Assembly (NCBI RefSeq): GCF_014280965.1
Contig: NZ_JACODZ010000004.1
Coordinates: 310,001 to 374,000 of the forward strand
From: Echinicola salinicaeni
GTDB taxonomy: Bacteria; Bacteroidota; Bacteroidia; Cytophagales; Cyclobacteriaceae
Direction of reading: 5' to 3'
DNA: 64,000 nucleotides
Shown: positions 44,862 through 53,293 of the stretch, piece by piece
Layout: each line of letters starts with the position of its first letter
Numbering within the stretch: position 1 is the first letter of the stretch
Notes under the pieces: model-generated
Told to the model about the DNA's origin: nothing
Database searches by the model: none
The model's input: only the letters and a program-made list of their open reading frames with translations
Made by a program: the position numbers and the translations under genes

Positions 44862-46499
44862 TTATTGATCGCTTTTGATAATACCTCTATCTCTATACAT
44901 CTGCATATAGTGCTGATCCAGCTCTTTGGAATCTTTGTATTTGACTCTGAGTTCTTTGAGCTTTTCTTTGAGTTCTCTAACGACCTCGGTATATGCGGGA
45001 TCGTTATAGACATTGTTCATTTCCCTAGGATCCTTTTTGCGGTCATATAGTTCCCACTCATCGATATCGTAGTAAAAATGTGCCAATTTGAAGTCTTCCG
45101 TTACTATTCCATAGTGGCGCTTTACCATGTGGAAGCCAGGATATTCATAGTAATGGTAATATACGCCTTCACGGGCCCATTTCTCGGGGTGACCTTCTAA
45201 TAATGGCATGAGACTTTCGCCCTGCATATCTGTTGGGGCTTCTAGACCTGCAGCCTCAAGGAATGTTTGAGCAAAGTCAAGGTTTTGGACCATCACACTA
45301 CTTTCAGTTCCAGCTTTAATTTTTTTAGGCCACTTTATCAATAATGGTGTTTTAAAGGATTCATCATAAATGAATCGCTTATCAAACCAACCATGCTCTC
45401 CAAGATAGAAACCCTGATCTGAGGTATATACGACAATGGTATTTTCGCTTAGTCCATTATCATCAAGGTAATCCAAAATGCGGCCCACATTGTCATCTAC
45501 TGCAGCTATACATCCCAGATAATCCTGCATATACCTTTGGTATTTCCATCTCATGAAATCTTCTTCATTCATGGAGGGGTATTGTTTTTTAAACTCCTCG
45601 TTGATTGGTCCATAGACAGCATCCCATTCAGCTTTTTGTTCAGGAGTGAATCTGGAATATTTCCTTTTGAAGACATTAAATCCCCATTCCGAAGGCTCCT
45701 CAACCCCTAGTTCCTTTGCGATTTCAGGGTAGATTTTATTGTCTGCCGAAACAGTCATATGTTCTCCGATATTCATTTCTGCTTCACGAGCAGCCGTTCC
45801 CCTACCTTCATAATCATCGAAAAGAGTAGCTGGTTCAGGGAAAGTACGCTTGGTAAATTCCTTATAATGACGCGGGGCAGGAAGCCATTCCCGGTGAGGC
45901 GCCTTATGAAGATAAAACAACATGAACGGCTTATCCTCTTCTCTCCGGTTATCAAACCAGTCCAGGGTCAAATCGGTAATGATATCGGTTACATAGCCCA
46001 TTACGGTGGTGTCACCTTTATTGGTAATAAACTCAGGGTTATAATAATCACCTTGATCTGGAAGGATTTTAAACTCATCAAATCCTTTTGGATTATTGCC
46101 AAAGTGAAGTTTGCCAAACATAGCAGTTTGGTAGCCATTATCGTGTAAAACCTGCGGGAAGGTTATATTGGTAGTATCAAAGGGAAAAACATTATCAATT
46201 TTTCCATGTATGTGCGTATGCTTACCGGTAAGGATGGTAGCACGTGAAGGCGCACAGATAGAATTGGTTACCGATGCATTGGTGAAAAGCATTCCTTTAT
46301 CGGCAATGCGGTCAATATTGGGCGTTTCAATCAATTTATCATCATAAGCACTGATCGCTTGGTAGGCATGGTCATCACTCATGATAAATACAATATTAGG
46401 TCTTTTCTGCTCTTTGGTTTTTTCCTTGCAAGTGGAAAAGAAAAACAAGGTAAATACTGTAGTGAGCAGTATTTGATTGTAATATCTAAATTTATCCAT
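44862..46499 (-). CDS. Cys-type sulfatase lipoprotein (S1 family)
   Basis: The 545-aa sulfatase has a lipobox-like FFSTC (Cys24). Its metal site is RPNIVFIMSDDHAY, and the formylglycine site is C82 in SICAPSRATILTGKH (C-x-P-S-R). It needs an anaerobic-type or FGE maturase, which is not in the window. LYDRKKDPREMNNVYNDP is a typical C-terminal motif. ATG 46499 is used, since a longer frame would overlap the GH43-like gene. Last gene of the PUL; a sulfated sugar in the substrate is implied, but which one is not. Confidence 0.92.
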   Translation of the reverse strand: MDKFRYYNQILLTTVFTLFFFSTCKEKTKEQKRPNIVFIMSDDHAYQAISAYDDKLIETPNIDRIADKGMLFTNASVTNSICAPSRATILTGKHTHIHGKIDNVFPFDTTNITFPQVLHDNGYQTAMFGKLHFGNNPKGFDEFKILPDQGDYYNPEFITNKGDTTVMGYVTDIITDLTLDWFDNRREEDKPFMLFYLHKAPHREWLPAPRHYKEFTKRTFPEPATLFDDYEGRGTAAREAEMNIGEHMTVSADNKIYPEIAKELGVEEPSEWGFNVFKRKYSRFTPEQKAEWDAVYGPINEEFKKQYPSMNEEDFMRWKYQRYMQDYLGCIAAVDDNVGRILDYLDDNGLSENTIVVYTSDQGFYLGEHGWFDKRFIYDESFKTPLLIKWPKKIKAGTESSVMVQNLDFAQTFLEAAGLEAPTDMQGESLMPLLEGHPEKWAREGVYYHYYEYPGFHMVKRHYGIVTEDFKLAHFYYDIDEWELYDRKKDPREMNNVYNDPAYTEVVRELKEKLKELRVKYKDSKELDQHYMQMYRDRGIIKSDQ

Positions 46500-46539
46500 T
46501 TCAAAGTCAGTTAATACGTTACAGTGGAAATTATAATAC

Positions 46540-48345
46540 TCAATCAAGTATTATAATTTCTGTTTTCTCAGAAATACCATTCTCGTTAAAAGATTCTATG
46601 GAGAAGTAATACTTGGTGTCTCGGTCAAGACAACGCATGAAGTGTTCGGTGGTGTCATACACCAACCAGGATTGGTAAAGCTTGTCAGGAGCAATTCCCC
46701 ATCTAATATTATAACCTTGAGCTCCTTTAACAGGCTTCCAAGACAAAGAAACATCTCTTCTGTCATCTTCCCTTTGTACGGTAAAGTCCTTTACCTCTGA
46801 AGGTTTCTTGCCAAAGCCTGTCCCAAACACCCTGATTTCAGACATGGCAAAATTGTTTCCCGGAACTTTGATATTGTTATAGCGAACATATTTTCCATTC
46901 ACAGGCTGGTTAAGTACAATGTATGCGTTAGGGGAATCCTTGTAGCTGTTGCTTCTGTCTATCACTGTGTTCCAGTTTTTACCGTCTTCTGAAACTTCGA
47001 TTGTAAAGCAGTGCCTTAACCCTTCGGTGCGTGTATAAATACCTGATTCATGGTCATGAAAGTTTAACTGAAAAGCATATATTTTACCAGGCTGCAACAT
47101 TTCGATTTCTACCCACTGATGATCATCATTAGCTTCGGCCACCCAAAATGATTTTGGACTTTCATCGGTCAGTACTTTTGATAAAATTTCCCCATCATCA
47201 CTTTTTTGCAAAGGCATTTCAGTTATTTCAATTTCATCATCTGTTGAGGTGCTTTTTCTAATTTGTTGCTTTGAGGAGGAAACGGTAGTTTCCCCTTTGT
47301 AGGAAAGCAACATCCACCCACAGTGCTCACCAGCTTTTGTGGGGTGATTGGGAGCATAACGGGGATAATCACCATAATGGGTGTTTGAATGCATCAGCCC
47401 CTCATTGTCAAAATAGGTTGGGAACATGCAAAGGCGTCGTTCCCAATGGGAGTTGGAAGCCAAGGCCATGGTGCCGAAATGCCAATATTGATCATTGGTT
47501 TGTTTTACAGTAATGCCATGTCCAGCTCCATTGGTGAAGCCTCCGGGTTTAAAGCTCATTGGGTTGTTTTTCATATAGGTAAAAGGGCCTATTGGGGAAT
47601 CACTTATATAAACGCCGTCACCATAAACGTTGAATTGTGTCCCCGGTGCGGCATATTGCAAATAGTATTTGCCATTGTGCTTGGTCATGGAAGCCCCTTC
47701 CATATAGCCTTCTTTAAGTGTAGGGTGAAAATTGTTCTCCCCAAAGCGTTCCCAGCCATGCTCTTCCTCAACAAGGTTGATCAAATCTTTTCTGACGCCT
47801 GTCTCTAGGAAACGATCATTTTTGTTTAGCATTTTAACTCGAATGGGGTGTACGTTGGAGGAACCCCAGTATAGATAGGTTTTCCCATCATCATCAATAA
47901 ACAACTCTGAGTCTTGGATATTATTGCTGATTGAAGCTGTAGGCGTCCATTTTCCTCCCTTTGGATCATCGGTATAGAGAATACTTCCATATCCTGCCGG
48001 ATCACCAGCAAAGTAAATCAGAGAGTCTTTGTAATTAAAAGCTGTAGGGGCATTTGATCCTTCAAAGAACCATTGGGCAGGTTTGATGAAATTCCAATTC
48101 ACTAGATCAGTGGAATGCCAATACCCAAAGGAACGGGTGACAAACATGTAATATTCACCGCGGAATTCAACTACCGCAGGATCAGCACCGGAACGATAAG
48201 AAATGTTTCTGGCTGAATTATAAACCATATAGGTATAATCAATGTCCAGCGGGTTACAATAGGTTTGGGGAACTATTTCTTGGGCTCGTATAGTGGAACT
48301 GAGCGTTAATAGTAAGGTAGCAATTATTAAGCTTAACTTATTCAT
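46540..48345 (-). CDS. GH43-like beta-propeller glycosidase with discoidin and fibronectin-III-like domains
   Basis: The 601-aa secreted protein has a signal peptide ending RAQ near residue 22. A five-bladed-propeller domain (about 30-345) follows, with the candidate acidic triad of clan GH-F: Asp in SGADPAVVEF, Asp in DSELFIDDDGKTYLYWG and Glu in GYMEGASMTKHNGKYYL. An F5/8-type (CBM32-like) discoidin domain (about 385-510) and a fibronectin-III-like C-terminus (DFTVQREDDRRDVSLSWKPVKGAQGYNIRWG) complete it. Subfamily and substrate are uncertain. It is separated from the sulfatase start by 40 nt. Confidence 0.82.
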   Translation of the reverse strand: MNKLSLIIATLLLTLSSTIRAQEIVPQTYCNPLDIDYTYMVYNSARNISYRSGADPAVVEFRGEYYMFVTRSFGYWHSTDLVNWNFIKPAQWFFEGSNAPTAFNYKDSLIYFAGDPAGYGSILYTDDPKGGKWTPTASISNNIQDSELFIDDDGKTYLYWGSSNVHPIRVKMLNKNDRFLETGVRKDLINLVEEEHGWERFGENNFHPTLKEGYMEGASMTKHNGKYYLQYAAPGTQFNVYGDGVYISDSPIGPFTYMKNNPMSFKPGGFTNGAGHGITVKQTNDQYWHFGTMALASNSHWERRLCMFPTYFDNEGLMHSNTHYGDYPRYAPNHPTKAGEHCGWMLLSYKGETTVSSSKQQIRKSTSTDDEIEITEMPLQKSDDGEILSKVLTDESPKSFWVAEANDDHQWVEIEMLQPGKIYAFQLNFHDHESGIYTRTEGLRHCFTIEVSEDGKNWNTVIDRSNSYKDSPNAYIVLNQPVNGKYVRYNNIKVPGNNFAMSEIRVFGTGFGKKPSEVKDFTVQREDDRRDVSLSWKPVKGAQGYNIRWGIAPDKLYQSWLVYDTTEHFMRCLDRDTKYYFSIESFNENGISEKTEIIILD

Positions 48346-48467
48346 GTTATTTGTCTTTTTTAACCTCTCGGTTTAAAATCGGAATCACCGTTTACTTACC
48401 ATGCGTTATTTTTTATTGAAGAGAAAGATCTTAAGTCAAGTAGCAAGTCATCATACCATATTCATCT

Positions 48468-50057
48468 TCAAGGATTACTTTCAAAGCCAAGTTTTTTCAG
48501 CCCTGCTTGGATTTCTGGAGCTCCCATAAATAATTTCCAACCCAGCCCAGAGCGGTAGTTTTCAATCATGGCAACTACTGGTCCTTGGTCAATTGCCAGA
48601 TAACGCTGAGGATAATAATCATTTTCCGGGCTCAATGCGTCATAAAAGCCATAACGGCCAAAGACCTTTTCTCCATAATTATAATAAAGGTTTTTGATGA
48701 CCTTGAGAGATTCCTCTGGAGTGTAGGGGATGGAAGAAAGTGCGGCAGTTGGCGAAATGACGCCAAGATCAGCTCCAGGACGGTGGGCCGAATAACCGGT
48801 CACTGTATAACTGGCGGTCAATCCCCAGAGATCGTCTCCGTAACCTTTAAATCCATTGGGATTATCGATACACCATGCCCGGTTTATCAATGTGTGATTT
48901 TTATTTTCTTCCCAGTAATTGGCATATTGGTCAGTCAAGCCCTTAGGATTGAGTCCCAAGTAGGAATAATGTGCCCAGAATAAAGGGCCGCCCATTTTTT
49001 CTGCTCCATTATGTTTCAGCTGCAAAGAATAATCATATGCTTTTTGGTTTGTATTGATACCACCGCTACGCGCCCAGCCTTTGTGATAAGCAGAGGCTGG
49101 AATTCCATGTGTAGGAGAGGAGGCTGCCAAAACATAGGTGATTAAACATTCATTATAGCCTTCTAGGGGGAAGTTCATTTCCCATTCATGAGTAGGGGAC
49201 CAATGCCAGTAGAGAACATCATGGCCACCTTGGGTATACCAGTCCCATTCCATTTCTTTCCAAAGTGTATCTATTCGGTTGGCCAGTGTTTTTTCAGCAT
49301 CATTGCCATTTTTAAAATACTCTCTGACGGCCAATAGCCCTTGCATCAGGAATGCTGATTCCACTAAGTCTCCTCCATTATCCTTGTCGCTAAATGATCT
49401 CGCCTTGCCAGTTTCTCCATAAATCCAATGGGGCCAAACGCCATGAAAACGATCAGCATTTTCCAAAAAGGTAACCATCTTATCAAATCTGTTGAGTCCT
49501 TCTTCTCTATTTATCCAGCCACGGTCAATGGCCGCAATGATGCCGAAGATGCCAAATCCTGTACCTCCGGTTGTAACTACCGATTGATCGTTTTGGGGGT
49601 AGTCGCCATCTATGTGGATTCTTTCTGGCCCCATTCCAGAAATGGGTTCTGCCCCTTCCCAAAAATAGCGGAAGGTATAAAATTCGACCATATCTAATAA
49701 TTCTTCATCAGTGAAGTCTTTGGTAGTGGCCATTGCCAAGCCTACTTCAGTGTTTTTACCAGAATCCTCCAGGCCTACCACTTTATATTTTAAAGTGAGA
49801 TTATTGCCCAGGTCATTTACAAAGTCCATGTATATGGTGTCTTCAACAGTTGCTCTTTTACTGAAATTATTGTTTTCAGTGCTGACCCAAATTTCATATT
49901 GAGTTATTCCACTTTGTTTAGGCCAGTGGAGTTCAACGTGTCGGTCATAGCCTTTTGCTTGAACGGGACTGTCAATGGTTTTGTCCGCTGAAGAACATCC
50001 CCATATCGTAAATACAAACAATAGCATTGAGTAAAATGAAAGTCTTATTTTCTTCAT
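48468..50057 (-). CDS. GH144-like (Glycoamylase domain) lipoprotein, copy B
   Basis: This 529-aa lipoprotein (TIWGC, Cys21) has an N-terminal fibronectin-III-like domain (about 32-105) and an (alpha/alpha)6 Glycoamylase/GH144 domain (about 115-525). Shared with copy A are FYTFRYFWEGA, GTGFGIFGIIAAIDRGWI, DRFHGVWPHWIYG, KDNGGDLVESAFLMQGLLA, YWHWSPTHEWEMN and PTAALSSIPYTPEES. Characterised GH144 enzymes from Bacteroidota are endo- or exo-acting beta-1,2-glucanases, so a beta-1,2-glucan substrate is inferred. It is followed after 122 nt by the GH43-like gene. Confidence 0.85.
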   Translation of the reverse strand: MKKIRLSFYSMLLFVFTIWGCSSADKTIDSPVQAKGYDRHVELHWPKQSGITQYEIWVSTENNNFSKRATVEDTIYMDFVNDLGNNLTLKYKVVGLEDSGKNTEVGLAMATTKDFTDEELLDMVEFYTFRYFWEGAEPISGMGPERIHIDGDYPQNDQSVVTTGGTGFGIFGIIAAIDRGWINREEGLNRFDKMVTFLENADRFHGVWPHWIYGETGKARSFSDKDNGGDLVESAFLMQGLLAVREYFKNGNDAEKTLANRIDTLWKEMEWDWYTQGGHDVLYWHWSPTHEWEMNFPLEGYNECLITYVLAASSPTHGIPASAYHKGWARSGGINTNQKAYDYSLQLKHNGAEKMGGPLFWAHYSYLGLNPKGLTDQYANYWEENKNHTLINRAWCIDNPNGFKGYGDDLWGLTASYTVTGYSAHRPGADLGVISPTAALSSIPYTPEESLKVIKNLYYNYGEKVFGRYGFYDALSPENDYYPQRYLAIDQGPVVAMIENYRSGLGWKLFMGAPEIQAGLKKLGFESNP

Positions 50058-50069
50058 GAATTTGAGGAA

Positions 50070-50876
50070 TTAATGATGTTTTGAAAAAAGCCAAGGCAAT
50101 AGTTCTGGCTCCACAAATGTGGGATCCCATGAATTATGGTTGGCTTCAGGATACAGTGTGTACTTGACATCTGCTCCTTCTTCTTTTAATACTGTATATA
50201 CTCTTTTGGAAAGAACAGGAGGGACAATATCATCTTTGCCTCCGTGAGTGATCCATATGGCTGTGTGTGGAGCATATTTTTTTGCCAGTGAAAGGTTGCC
50301 ACCTCCGCAGATTGCCACCGCTGCGGCATATTTTTTAGGCCACCGTCCAAGGGTTTCAAAAGTGCCAAAACCACCCATGGACAAGCCCATAATATACAGA
50401 CGTTTTTTGTCTACCTTTTCCGTTTTGATTATCATTTTGGAAAGCTCATTGACCAAATCCAACTGCTCGGAAGGTTGATCAATAGATTGACTGAAGTTAG
50501 GGTCTCCCTTCCCAAACAACTCTTTCCGAATGCTGACATCAATCCAGTATTTGTCTTCTGGGCATTGAGGGAAAACCACAATGGAAGGAAACTTCTCTCT
50601 GTTCTCTGGGTCAAGAAATAGGTTTGCCCCGTGGGTAAGTTGTTTTTTATTATCATTGCCTCTTTCCCCTGCACCATGGAGGAAAAATACTAAGGGATAC
50701 TTTTTGCCGTTTTCATAATTTGCAGGATAAAGAATACGGTATAAAAGAGAATCACCTTTTTGATTTACAAAGACTCGCTTTTCAAAAAGAGATTTATCTT
50801 GGGCCAGTAGCTCATTTGAACCCAGTGAGTTCAAGATGAGCATGATCAATAAGAAGTGTATCCTAGTTTTGTTCAT
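50070..50876 (-). CDS. Secreted alpha/beta-hydrolase esterase (CE1/PHB-depolymerase-like)
   Basis: The 268-aa protein has a signal peptide (MNKTRIHFLLIMLILNSLG...ELLAQ) and an esterase domain. VFFLHGAGERGNDNKKQL carries the oxyanion loop, IMGLSMGGFGTFETLG the Ser elbow, HGGKDDIVPP the catalytic Asp region and EANHNSWDPTF the His. It matches PUL esterases often called 'phospholipase/carboxylesterase'. In this locus it probably removes acyl groups from the glycan (inference). The ATG at 50876 is used; a TTG two codons upstream is not. It lies 12 nt before GH144 copy B. Confidence 0.85.
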   Translation of the reverse strand: MNKTRIHFLLIMLILNSLGSNELLAQDKSLFEKRVFVNQKGDSLLYRILYPANYENGKKYPLVFFLHGAGERGNDNKKQLTHGANLFLDPENREKFPSIVVFPQCPEDKYWIDVSIRKELFGKGDPNFSQSIDQPSEQLDLVNELSKMIIKTEKVDKKRLYIMGLSMGGFGTFETLGRWPKKYAAAVAICGGGNLSLAKKYAPHTAIWITHGGKDDIVPPVLSKRVYTVLKEEGADVKYTLYPEANHNSWDPTFVEPELLPWLFSKHH

Positions 50877-50912
50877 TGTCAATTTTTTAGATTCTAATTG
50901 GGTTTGGGGAGC

Positions 50913-53207
50913 CTATTCCTTCCAGTTGATTTTTTCTGTGCTTAATTCATTCGAATTGGTACCTACCATAATTTCAAATTCACCGGGTTCAAAAACAAAG
51001 TCAAGGCTGTGATTATAGAACTTCAGGTCTTCTTTGGTCAGCTCAAAAGATATTTCTTTAGATTCCCCAGCTTTCAAAAAGACTTTTTGAAAACCTTTTA
51101 ATTCTTTTACCGGTCGAGTTATAGTGCCCACCATATCACGTACATAAAGTTGTACTACTTCAGCACCGTCATACTGTCCACTGTTGCTGAGCCTGATGCT
51201 AGCAGTTAGGGATTCTCTGCCTGAAAGTTCTTTGTTGCTGATATTAAGGTCGCCATATTCGAAATTCGTATAACTTAAGCCGTAGCCAAATGGGTAGAGC
51301 GGTTCATTGGATACATCTAGGTAATTGGAGCGGAATTTCTGAAACCATTGCCCTTTAGGTAGAGGGCGACCGGTATTCTTATGGTTATAGTAAATAGGGA
51401 TTTGTCCCGTGTTTTGTGGGAATGTAGTGGTGAGTTTTCCAGAAGGGTTGACATCTCCAAAGAGCACATCAGCTATGGCATCTCCTGCCTCACTGCCACC
51501 AAACCATACATTCAGGATAGAAGGGATATGCTCAGATTCCCACTTAATAGCAAGAGGCCTTCCTGTAAACATTACCATGACAATAGGCTTTCCGGTTTTA
51601 ACCAGCTCTTTTAGCAACCTTCTTTGATTCTCGGGCAATTCAATGGAACTTCTACTGGATGATTCTCCGCTCATTTCAGCTGATTCCCCCATAGCAGCGA
51701 TGATGACATCTGAATTTTTAGCTGTTTCTAGCGCTTCTTTGATCAAAGCCTCTTCTGATCTATTATCTCTGTAAGTAGGTTTTCCAAACACACTTACCCT
51801 TGATTCGAGCAATGAATCAGCAACGATATTGGCTCCTCTCGCATGCAGGATATTGACATCATTGCCTACAGCATTTTTGATACCTTGCATGAGAGATACA
51901 GACTCCTTGAACCTGCCTGCTACACTCCAGGTACCTGTCATATTTTCTGCATTGTCAGCCATAGGGCCTATAAGGGCAATCGTGCCTTTTTTCTTTAGCG
52001 GGAGAACTTCGTTTTTGTTTTTTAGCAAAACAAAAGACTGAGCAGCGATCTCACGGGCAATTTGTCTGTTTTCTGCATTGAAGATTTCATTTTCAGCTCG
52101 TTCGGTGTCACAATATTTATAGGGATCATCAAAAAGTCCAAGCTCAAATTTTTTCACTAAAATCAAGCGGCAAGCATTATCAATTTGAGCTTCTGTGATA
52201 GTTCCTTCATCAAGTGATGTTTCTAAAGTGGTGAGAAAGCCTTCACCTACCATGTCCATTTCTACACCAGCTTTTAAAGCCAATGCTGACACGGCTTTCA
52301 GATCGCCCATGCCATGGTCAATCATTTCATTAATGGCAGTATAATCGGTGACCACAAAGCCATCAAAACCCCATTGCTTGCGCAAGACATCCGTCATCAG
52401 CCATTTGTTAGCACTGGCCGGTATGCCTTCCACTTCATTGAATGAAGTCATAACAGTACCTACACCTGCTTCAACGGCTGCTTGATAGGGAAGGAAATAT
52501 TCGTTGTACATCCTTTGGCGGCTCATGTCTACGGTGTTATAGTCACGTCCTGCTTCTGGGGCACCGTAAAGGGCAAAATGCTTCACGCAGGCCATGATCG
52601 TGTTATTTTTGCTAAGGTCATCACCTTGATAGCCATGAACCATGGCCTTTGCTATCTGAGCTCCTAAATAAGGATCTTCTCCACTTCCCTCAGATACGCG
52701 CCCCCAACGCGGGTCACGACTGATATCTGTCATAGGGGAGAAGGTCCAGTTGATCCCATCAGCGCTGGCTTCTTTGGCAGCAATTTGGGCAGAGTGCTTT
52801 ATTAGATCCATATCCCAACTGCAGGAAATCCCAAGGGGAATGGGAAAGATAGTTTCGTAACCATGGATCACATCCATCCCAAACAGCAAAGGAATACCCA
52901 AACGACTTTCTTCAATAGCAACCTGCTGAACATCCCTGATCTTTTCTACCGTTTTAATATTAAACAGCCCTCCGACTTTTCCGGCCTTAATTTTTTCAGC
53001 AATATTGGAACTGGAAGCTTGGCCAGTAGTGAAATCTCCCGCTGCGGGAAGATTAAGCTGACCAATTTTTTCCTCCAAGGTCATCAAAGCTAATACGGAA
53101 TCGGCTTTGTGGAGATAGATGTCTTGTAGATCGTGTGATTCTTGGGATGGAGTACAGGCCATTATCATGCCTCCTGCAACCAAAGCTAGGAGAATAAGGT
53201 TTTTCAT
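50913..53207 (-). CDS. GH3 beta-glucosidase lipoprotein (BglX-like)
   Basis: The 764-aa protein has a lipobox (MIMAC, Cys18). It shows the GH3 TIM barrel (NWTFSPMTDISRDPRWGRVSEGSGEDPYLGAQIA; nucleophile Asp in FDGFVVTDYTAINEM), the alpha/beta sandwich (ALIGPMADNAENMTGTW; AAMGESAEMSGESSSRSS) and a C-terminal FnIII-like domain. GH3 enzymes next to GH144 in Bacteroidota include beta-1,2-specific glucosidases, so cleavage of sophoro-oligosaccharides is a reasonable inference. ATG 53207 gives the best lipoprotein signal; upstream in-frame ATGs at 53222 and 53231 are possible. Confidence 0.94.
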   Translation of the reverse strand: MKNLILLALVAGGMIMACTPSQESHDLQDIYLHKADSVLALMTLEEKIGQLNLPAAGDFTTGQASSSNIAEKIKAGKVGGLFNIKTVEKIRDVQQVAIEESRLGIPLLFGMDVIHGYETIFPIPLGISCSWDMDLIKHSAQIAAKEASADGINWTFSPMTDISRDPRWGRVSEGSGEDPYLGAQIAKAMVHGYQGDDLSKNNTIMACVKHFALYGAPEAGRDYNTVDMSRQRMYNEYFLPYQAAVEAGVGTVMTSFNEVEGIPASANKWLMTDVLRKQWGFDGFVVTDYTAINEMIDHGMGDLKAVSALALKAGVEMDMVGEGFLTTLETSLDEGTITEAQIDNACRLILVKKFELGLFDDPYKYCDTERAENEIFNAENRQIAREIAAQSFVLLKNKNEVLPLKKKGTIALIGPMADNAENMTGTWSVAGRFKESVSLMQGIKNAVGNDVNILHARGANIVADSLLESRVSVFGKPTYRDNRSEEALIKEALETAKNSDVIIAAMGESAEMSGESSSRSSIELPENQRRLLKELVKTGKPIVMVMFTGRPLAIKWESEHIPSILNVWFGGSEAGDAIADVLFGDVNPSGKLTTTFPQNTGQIPIYYNHKNTGRPLPKGQWFQKFRSNYLDVSNEPLYPFGYGLSYTNFEYGDLNISNKELSGRESLTASIRLSNSGQYDGAEVVQLYVRDMVGTITRPVKELKGFQKVFLKAGESKEISFELTKEDLKFYNHSLDFVFEPGEFEIMVGTNSNELSTEKINWKE

Positions 53208-53293
53208 GGTTTTATATTTCATTATTTCCATATCTTACAAGCAATATTTTGCTGTTATTTGATTTGTCTTATTTCCACTTATCGAATTGTATT

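Noticed and set aside
44862-46547. Longer sulfatase start at 46547, overlapping the GH43-like gene
   Set aside because: The extra 16 residues precede the lipoprotein signal and would place the lipobox Cys about 40 residues in; the ATG at 46499 gives a normal signal.
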